From NCBI RefSeq assembly GCF_000003605.2, contig NW_003112971.1:64245-89683 (forward strand): DNA of 25,439 bases. Reading direction: 5' to 3'. Shown piece by piece: positions 18,641 to 25,439 of this stretch (its first letter is position 1; every line of letters begins with the position of its first letter). The notes beneath the pieces are model-generated. The model ran no database searches. It was not told the DNA's origin and was given only the letters and a program-made list of their open reading frames with translations. The position numbers were made by a program, and so were the translations under genes. The DNA comes from Saccoglossus kowalevskii. Taxonomy: Eukaryota > Hemichordata > Enteropneusta > Harrimaniidae.

Positions 18641-21379
18641 TAGGTCTACCATATATCAACATAAACCCAATGTAAATACATGTATTTCTTTTAATAATAA
18701 TTTTAAAATTCTTGCACTTTATAGACAACCAAAGTATGTATACACTTGTCATGATTTTATTTTACTTACATACGTGTATATACATTGACCTTGCACATAA
18801 AAGGGAAACACACACGGATAGGTGGCACTACATCAAATTTAATGTCTCATAAAAAGTCCATGTCACAGAAATATACACAATGAATAGGGGCAGAGGAATT
18901 TGCCAATTTTGAAAAATACAATTTACAGTAAGACATGTAAATGTCTCCGTTTAATTGAAAAACAACATGAGTACTGATGAGTTTTTTACAAGTGGTGTGC
19001 AGTAGCACATATAATTAGTATGGTTGTTTTTTATTTAATTCAGATACATAAATAATTACTTTAAAAAACATGTCATTGAAGCTCAATTAAATAATAAATT
19101 CACCAAAAAGCATGTCTTGCCTAGTTATGTGTATAAGCCTGATATCTCATGGAAAATGATATTTTGTCATTTTATTTGAAGTATTAACCTGTTTAACGTG
19201 ACAATCACAGCACATATCATGGTGCCCCTTAGAGACATAACATGTGGTAAATTTAAATAATGTTCACGTGATATATCATTGAGGAAGTCTTCCTTTGGTC
19301 ACAGGTTATTCTAGCCTTAATAAATAAAAATGTCAGATGAACCACTTCAAGCAACTCTGAAACATCTATCAATGTGTAGAGGAAGCAAGGTGGGCAACTG
19401 TTCTAAACAAATCAAGAAATTAAATTTTGCACTATGTGGAACCTATAGAGGGTCAGAATATGTTGTCTGTACAATAATATTTAAAGTTTATGTGCCTACA
19501 TGTATTATAAAATGCATAAAATATAAATACAACTATGATCACTTTTGAAAGCAATATAATTTGATTTGGTGGGCAAGCCATTTACATGTATATTAAGTCA
19601 ATACAATATAAAATAAATAACTATATACTCTTGGATGAAAAATTGTGATCCTATAAACAGACTCCTACAAACTAATGAAGTTCATTTTGTGATACCAGAA
19701 TTTTACACACCATTGATATAGATTTTTATGATATCTGCACAATATGCAATTTCTAAAAGTAGAACAATTTGCTTTCACTGCAGGTTCTGCTGTCAAGATA
19801 ATATAGACATAATTTGCCAGCAGAATCGTACATTATAATTCACACACATGGCCTGCTAATGCAGTTTTTCCCATTCATTCTGACTATCCATGGATGCTTT
19901 CAACAGGTGACTCATAACATGCTTGTCTGTAACCAATGTCCATGAGAGTGTGTTTATCCTATAATACACTCTCGTTGATACAGAACAGATTATCTTCAAC
20001 CACAGTACATTGCAAAGTATGAGATATGTACATAAGGTAACTGGCAAGAATTGTCTTAAAAACTAAATTTTGTTGTGGTATAGGTAAAGAATTCAAATTG
20101 AAATTAAAACAGTAGCATATATAAATGCAATACAATATTGTATATTACGTTCTTTATATTTCATTTTTGTTTGTTAGGAAAATAAGTACCCAACTAGTAA
20201 TTAACTTTGATACAGAGTATATCAATGATTGTTATGGTGTCTGATTTAACAATTTTGTGCAAATACTGAACATGTCCTAGAGCTAAATTGTCTAAAATGA
20301 TTTACTAGGATACACATGCAAATATTGCTTAATAATTTGTATTTGTGTTTTTTTAAATATTTCATGATTTCCCTGGTCAAGTCTTGGATTTGACATATGA
20401 AATGATCTGTAGGCTGGTTCCAAGTAGCTATGGGTTAACAATTATAAATATTTAATCAAATAAGGACCATATACATGTATGATGACTTGATGTTTTGGTC
20501 ATATATCTTGTCAGACACAACTTGCATGTCCCTATCGGCAACATAACTTATATCATATTGACTTTAACCAAAATCTAATCAGGTTTTTGCATTATCCCAG
20601 GGCATCTATGTACCACGTTTCATCAAAATCTGTTGAATGGCAATTGTGAAACAAATGAAAATGCCTAAAATGTGCTAATCAATATGCAAATTAGGTTATT
20701 AATATGCATAGATTTTTAACAAAAAATTAATCAGGTCTGTGAATAGTGATGGAGCATCTATGTATCAAGTTGAAAACATCAGCAGATGAGTGTTTTGGGG
20801 TTGAAAACAAAGACTGTGATGGTGAATTCTGATAATAAAATTCAGAATACAATATCCAGCGAAAACTTGTAAATAACCTTGTCATGAATAACATCACAAT
20901 ATTTCAAGAGCACTGAGCACACCAGGCACATTGATTGAAACAGGCAAAAAATAGTACTTAATAATACCATAAATATCTGTCTTCATCCAAATTTTAATAA
21001 CTGTAGTATACACAATGTACACATTTTATATTTATTTCACAAAAATATTGTATCTGAAACAGGATTGGTTCGCTTCAATTACTAAATACATTTTCACTAA
21101 TATGAGAAAAAAAAGATGCAATTTAAGTTGCAAAGAGACCACACCTATGAAAAACCTGAAATTTATAAAACTGATAAAATCATCTTAATGAAGAGGTAAA
21201 AGTATCGCACATGCCGTTCCGAGTTGAAACATTTTTACCAAAATTAAATAAAATCAAACATTAAATCAACAATCATAATCTTTTAAATTACCTAGCATAA
21301 CATTCTTCCTGAGCTGAATTTGTACTCCAAAATAGGTAAAATAAAGACTTATATTAGTAATAGCATTTGGTTTCAAAAG
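18641..21379. other. Gene-poor AT-rich region
   Basis: No protein domain or RNA gene recognised. Short ORFs at 19330-19548 (plus) and 19856-20047 (minus) carry no motif and are probably chance. A dispersed repeat dimer lies at 20560-20790. Confidence 0.5.
20560..20790. repeat. Dispersed repeat dimer with 152-bp step (ATGCAAATTAGG family)
   Basis: TAATCAGG followed by GCATCTATGTA and CAAGTT/CACGTT-like sequence occurs twice, at 20576 and 20728 with GCATCTATGTA at 20602 and 20754, so the step is 152 bp. Between them is CAATATGCAAATTAGGTTATT. Related words are at 16840-16990. Confidence 0.55.
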
Positions 21380-21905
21380 TTGCGTTCACGCACAGCTCTT
21401 TACTATGGGCTAAGAGGTCAAATTACTTAGCCTGTCCTAAGAAAATTTGCATGAATGCTAGCACGGGCTAAGGAGTGCTAAGTACATGTAAAATCTGATC
21501 TGATCTCAAGACGCGGCACAGACCCTTAGCACGGGCTAACGAAGTGAGCGTGAATGCTTAGTCCAGGGCTAAGCGCCATTTGGTGTAAATATTTTGCACG
21601 TGATCGAATATATGCAACTTTCTCATTTCCAAAATGGCAACAGAGCTCAGTGTGTACGAAACTTTGTTCCCTCGCAAAAACTGGAGCAACGAAAAGACAA
21701 AAGCCTTACTGAGTGTATGGAAAAACGGCGAGGATTTTTTGTACACTGTGGCTTAACAACTGATAACGCCCCTTAGCCAATGCCACAGTTTCTTCACCAG
21801 ATTGTGCCCGTGCTAATGTCTGGCCCTCCCAGTTCGTGGACACAATTGGGTCTAGCCAAAATGAAAATACGTGTACCTAAATCAGCTTAAATCTTAGCCC
21901 GTACT
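21380..21905. repeat. Inverted-repeat-rich segment with CACGGGCTAA-like words
   Basis: Related words occur in both orientations: GGGCTAAG (21407), GCACGGGCTAA (21461), TTAGCACGGGCTAA (21526), CTTAGTCCAGGGCTAAG (21557), GCCCGTGCTAA (21806) and CTTAGCCCGTAC (21893). GCGTTCACGC at 21382 and GCGTGAATGC near 21548 are inverted with one mismatch, and could end a ~180-bp MITE-like unit. No target duplication is clear. Confidence 0.5.
21634..21756 (+). CDS. Myb/SANT-like (trihelix) N-terminal ORF or first exon, 40 codons
   Basis: An ATG in good context (AAAATGG) opens a 40-codon ORF ending in TAA. The middle reads KNWSNEKTKALLSVWKNG. The pattern W-S-x-E-x-T-x-A-L-L-x-x-W is the first helix of Myb/SANT-like DNA-binding domains found in MSANTD-type host proteins and in the accessory protein of Harbinger transposons. 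Helices two and three are not present in the same frame, so this is a truncated relic or a first exon spliced to something not seen. A reading frame this short could be chance, but the motif match is specific. Confidence 0.45.
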   Translation: MATELSVYETLFPRKNWSNEKTKALLSVWKNGEDFLYTVA

Positions 21906-22327
21906 TTGTGTAGCGTTTTTTCATGAGAAATCTTAACAAGTTACAAAATCCATGAAACTCTACTATACGAGTGCAAAAATGCAGCATTACTATTTTGAAG
22001 AGAATAAATGGAATGAACTAGATATAACCTAGTGAATTTTCCATCACTTTAGCCATGTTTTACAATACATTCATATATATATACCAGCAACAAACTCCCT
22101 GATAACAAAGATGATCACTATAAGAAATCACTGTTTAATAGTACTATTGTTTCAAAGTTTATCCACTGCAAACTGTTTGCCCCTGAAGTGGACACTGCTT
22201 CCAGACAGTCTTCAGATCTTTAATTTCTGTACACTTGAAGTCAACATTATCCTCAGTGGCTCACAAAAGGGGTAACATCGATACCTAATTAGTCAAATCA
22301 GTGATATACACTGTACTGACATGTGAA
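21906..22327. other. Putative 3' untranslated/downstream region of the nuclear receptor
   Basis: This AT-rich stretch lies directly after the receptor stop codon on the minus strand. I see no convincing AATAAA hexamer in minus sense in this part, so the transcript end is not fixed. Confidence 0.35.
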
Positions 22328-22611
22328 CTAGGAAGTGTCAGCATTTTGGGACATACCAGAGTACATCTCTTCATCCATATTGAATATTTCCGATATAAGA
22401 GGGAACATACTTTCATGATTAGGTAGTTTGAACTCGTTTAGGTCATCAATGTGATTCTGGACCAGTTCTCTGACTTCTGCCAACTTGACAACTAACTTGG
22501 CAAAGAGTACTTTGTCATCCGGGTGATTCGTTTTACAGGATGCTTGCAAGGTGAGAAGTATTTTCTGCTGTATTAGCTCTACTGCATTTGGATGCTTCAG
22601 TTCTGGACGAT
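22328..22611 (-). CDS. Nuclear receptor, last coding exon (LBD C-terminus with AF-2 helix)
   Basis: The exon starts after an acceptor TTTGTAG at 22612-22618 and ends with a TAG stop at 22328-22330. Joined to the upstream exon it completes a GAT codon and reads SSDRPELKHPNAVELIQQK, the conserved D-R-P turn and following helix of nuclear-receptor ligand-binding domains. Near the end, MFPLISEIFNMDEE holds the AF-2 (helix 12) pattern hydrophobic-hydrophobic-x-Glu-hydrophobic-hydrophobic (LISEIF). Its Glu is the coactivator charge-clamp residue. The motif is close to that of LXR/FXR-type receptors and unlike REV-ERB, which lacks helix 12, so a ligand-dependent activator of subfamily NR1 is likely. 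The tail after helix 12 is short. Confidence 0.9.
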
Positions 22612-24204
22612 CTACAAAGTGAAATATGTAAATATTAATATGTGAAAATAAAATTATATTAATCAGAGAAAACCAGACGGAAATGAGTCAGTCATTTTGA
22701 AACAAAACTTGAAATGAACATGATTATGAAATTTGACCTGATGCACAATGTAGCCGACTGCAAAATTTGGCATTTTGAATCTAATTATGTTTCTATTATG
22801 TCTAATGTACCAAGGTTGAACAATTTTGATGAATTTAAATGGTTGCCAATCATCATACGAATACATATGAATATATATATATATAATATATTGAACAGGA
22901 TTGGTCAAGACATGCAAAATATGATCCTGGAAAAACATTCATTAAAACAAAAATGGCCACGCATTATTCATTTTCAATCCAATCTGAAAATATGTGTGTG
23001 ACATAATGTATGATGTTTATTTAAAGTTTGAACATAATTGATACAACAGCAATATGGCTCTGAAAGAGCAGTCATTAAAACAAAAAATCCCTGTCTCCCA
23101 GTCATAATTTTTGAAACCAAGCTGAAACATAAAATGAAATGGATTAAGATCCCATTGAGCCAAATATATGTAAGAACATATAGAACACTTTTTTTTGAAA
23201 CTCAAATTATTATCCAACTCAGGAGACCACCAGTGGTGGTCTTGCAGTTAGAAAGTGCTCAAGGTTCTTTGTGTAATAAGATGTTTGTATGAAAAGGATT
23301 TTCTCCACACAAAAATGCCAAATTCAACCAAATTTTGTGATTTAATGTTACCCAAACAGGTTTTTTGGCTGTAGAAGTTTGGTATTCTTTCCTGAGTTTG
23401 TAAGAATTTAAAACAAGCAGCCAGTTGGCTGAGATAGCTCCGATGTTAGAAATGCACATTTCAATTAAAGAACAGAAGACATCATTAGAAAATGAACAAT
23501 ATGTATAGTATCAAAGCAATGGGACTTGCTGTTTTCAACAAGAATTCAAAAATATCACTTTTCACCAAAAATGACAAAAACAATCATCAAAAATAGATAA
23601 TTGAAGATAACACCACGAAATTAACAAATCTGAAAGAGGTCAACATGTTTACCTATATATGTAATATGAAAGCAATTGGACTTGTAGTTTTTAACAAGAA
23701 GTCAAAAATATCACTTTTTACCAAAAATGACAAAAATATTCACCAATATTAGAGAATTAAAGATATCATTACAAAATGAACAAATCCGAGAGAGGTCCAC
23801 ATATAGTACATATATATGTAATATCAAAGCAATTACACTTTTTACCAAAAATGACAAAAATATTCACCAAAATTAGAGAATTGAAGATATCACTACAAAA
23901 TGAACAAACCTAAGAGAGGTCCACCCAAAGTACATATACACCAAGTATCAAAGCATTCATGCTTGTAGTTTTCAAGAAGAAGTCGAAAAAGTAAAACATT
24001 GACACGGACGACAGACAATCACTCATATGATAAGCTCTGCTCGACAAAGTCGACAGTAGAGCCAAAAAACTGTTTCTCAACATGTTTCTAATTAGATGTA
24101 CATACTAAGATTTGTTTTGGATATACAGATAAAACAATATATTTGACTATGATTTAGAGTGGATTAAGCCATAGTAATCATTAGTACTTCATGAAAATAC
24201 CTAC
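22612..24204 (-). other. Nuclear receptor intron (phase 1), containing a composite repeat
   Basis: The donor is G|GTAGGT at 24205/24204 and the acceptor TTTGTAG at 22612. The split codon G+AT restores Asp in the DRP motif, so the junction is well supported. The intron is 1,593 bp and holds the short composite repeat (about 23410-24065) in its donor-proximal part. The rest is AT-rich with a TA repeat near 22871-22888. Confidence 0.85.
23410..24065 (+). repeat. Composite repeat element with ~156-bp monomers, short copy in receptor intron
   Basis: It begins AAAACAAGCAGCC...GAGATAGCTCCG like the copy at 3441. Anchor words (GAACAAATC-like) lie at 23494, 23622, 23778 and 23902, giving steps of 128, 156 and 124. 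It ends with an ACGG-type stretch and a hairpin (GCTCT, inner CTCGAC/GTCGAC, AGAGC) near 24032-24061. It lies on the same strand as the left copy, opposite to the receptor gene, and has fewer monomers. Confidence 0.75.
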
Positions 24205-24964
24205 CAGATGAAAGAATTGTTGCTGCCTCCAGCAGTGAAAATTCAGCCCGACTCAGATGAAAAGAATTTATACTTCGAGTGAAATTAAGTGTTTTTTGAG
24301 CAGAGTTAAAAAATCCAGAATAAAGCATGATATCCAAGTTCCATTCAATTCCAACAATGTCATCAACGACACAGTTTTTCTCAGGCAGAAAGGTTTCTCC
24401 CATACGAAACATCAAGACTTCCAATATTGCAGCTTTTATAAGCACAGCTTGGTCTTCATAGTCCAAATATCTAAATTCCGGTAATGTTTTTGCAAACTGC
24501 ACTGTCTGTCGTATAACAACCCCAAGTACAGCCATATTAAACACAATGAGTTCACTTTTATCAAAGCATGGTAGCATAGGTGGCATGCCACCTCCAAAGT
24601 TTGGCAACGCTGCAGCCCCTTGAACTTGACTTTGTGAGTTTTCCCCAAACTGACATGGATATTCGTCCGTATCAAGTTTCTCTTGTTTGATCTCAACATT
24701 GCTTAAATTTGGTCCCTGGCTCTGTGGATTTGGAAATTGGAAATCAGGCATTGTGCTGCTGAATGTTTTCCAAACATCTGGCAATGGAGGAAGCTTTGTT
24801 TTCATACTATCAGGCACTAGGCAACTGTTCTCCGGCTGCTCTGATTTACAAAACATGTTCTTGTCCATTTCTTCTAAATTCATTAAAGGTGGTGGCCCAT
24901 TTTTTGCAGCCATCTTGAAAAAATCTGAAATACCCTTCGCGACTTGCTGCAGCCTTTCAGATGT
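24205..24964 (-). CDS. Nuclear receptor, penultimate coding exon (hinge and first part of LBD), NR1-like
   Basis: Preceded by a pyrimidine tract and acceptor (TTTTCTGTAG, 24965-24974), the exon is open in frame from its first codon (TSERLQQVAKGISDFFK) and is 760 bp long, leaving one base for the next exon. About 120 residues of hinge, poor in order and rich in Pro and Gln, include a sumoylation-type motif VEIKQEKLD. The ligand-binding-domain signature follows: TVQFAKTLPEFRYL, DYEDQAVLIKAAILEVLMFR, then FLPEKNCVVDD and HLSRAEFSLLEAATILSS. The FAK...F..L...DQ..L pattern is the family signature, and its Lys is the coactivator clamp partner of the helix-12 Glu. Similarity is to subfamily 1 (LXR/FXR/E75-like); I cannot fix the orthologue. 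The DNA-binding domain is not in the window. The ATG at 24913 (AAGATGG) has a strong context and could start a shorter isoform. Confidence 0.9.
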
Positions 24965-25439
24965 CTACAGAAAACAGAAAAATAAGTTTTATGAATCACT
25001 ATATAAGTACACAAATTACTAATAAAATTTAATTTTATTTGCTTTGAACACTGGGTGGTGCTATACCCATTTAGGATTTCATTGATTTTTGAGCTGCCTG
25101 TATAGGTGTTCTTTTTGTACTTTCCATCACTTGTATATATAGAGTGGTCTAATTGTCCAAATGAACATACATAGGAATTTAAATTAAGCCCTTGAGCATA
25201 TAAACAATTTTCCTTCTATGGTATCGGTAAAGGGCCAATAACTGAAAAATCTATTAGAACAAATATATACCTGTACATGCAGTGGTGTTATAGTACAAAA
25301 GGACATACATCAGTATTTAAACTGTAAAGCGTCTGTCATTCAAATCTGAGCATAAGTGCACAGATATATATACTGGAAGCCACTCAATTTGGGATGTTAG
25401 GAATTTTCAACATTTGATGATTGTTTAGCATTCGTGAAG
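24965..25439 (-). other. Upstream intron of the nuclear receptor (partial)
   Basis: AT-rich sequence right of the acceptor site with no coding signal. The exons for the zinc-finger DNA-binding domain should lie further right, outside the window. Confidence 0.6.

Noticed and set aside
22663-23459. Several 66-95 codon ORFs in the receptor intron
   Set aside because: They lie within an intron with supported splice sites and show no motif.
24257-25022. Plus-strand ORFs opposite the receptor exon
   Set aside because: They are antisense to a well-supported exon with splice sites and a ligand-binding-domain signature.

Overview
The window looks like draft-assembly DNA from a metazoan, most likely a marine invertebrate (deuterostome or lophotrochozoan). 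The grounds are spliced coding exons of a nuclear receptor, AT-rich intergenic DNA, decayed eukaryotic transposons, an assembly gap of 50 Ns (13885-13934), and a composite repeat with monomers of about 157 bp like those known from marine invertebrates. I cannot name the species. Only the nuclear receptor looks like a working host protein gene; most other coding signal is transposon-derived and broken.

Layout, left to right. 1-2730 (minus) is a degraded non-LTR retrotransposon of the L1/Tx1 type: an ORF1 with an RRM-like fold and three CCHC knuckles, and an ORF2 with apurinic-type endonuclease and reverse-transcriptase pieces joined across internal deletions. Its 5' end lies inside a 5S rRNA gene, exactly after 5S nucleotide 42. 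2731-3172 holds three tandem 5S-derived units (minus): one interrupted, one full length, one lacking its 5' part. About 3441-4550 is a composite element of ~157-bp tandem monomers; a shorter copy sits at about 23410-24065. 4555-6865 is unannotatable AT-rich DNA. 6866-10834 (minus) is a ~4 kb decayed transposon gene with an N-terminal Cys/His region, a transposase-like core, an XPG/PIN-like nuclease and a terminal CXC cysteine cluster; this architecture best fits the Academ superfamily. 11935-12412 is a 21-bp minisatellite.

12633-12977 and 14967-15597 (plus) are the N-terminal helix-turn-helix part and the C-terminal D-x34-E part of an integrase-core protein, separated by 2 kb that includes the gap. 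15840-16430 is a CAAC/AATC-type minisatellite with a ~118-bp higher-order period. About 17070-17815 (minus) is a GC-richer island with a broken gag-like reading frame. 18360-21380 shows no gene. 21380-21905 is rich in inverted copies of a CACGGGCTAA-like word and holds a 40-codon Myb/SANT-like ORF.

22328-24964 (minus) carries the last two coding exons of a nuclear receptor of subfamily-1 type: hinge, ligand-binding domain and AF-2 helix. They are joined by a 1.6 kb intron that contains the second composite element. The DNA-binding domain would lie beyond the right edge. The most interesting signal is the 5S locus: the retrotransposon's 5' junction and the break in a neighbouring 5S copy share the same few bases, as expected if a 5S-specific retrotransposon used one target position more than once.
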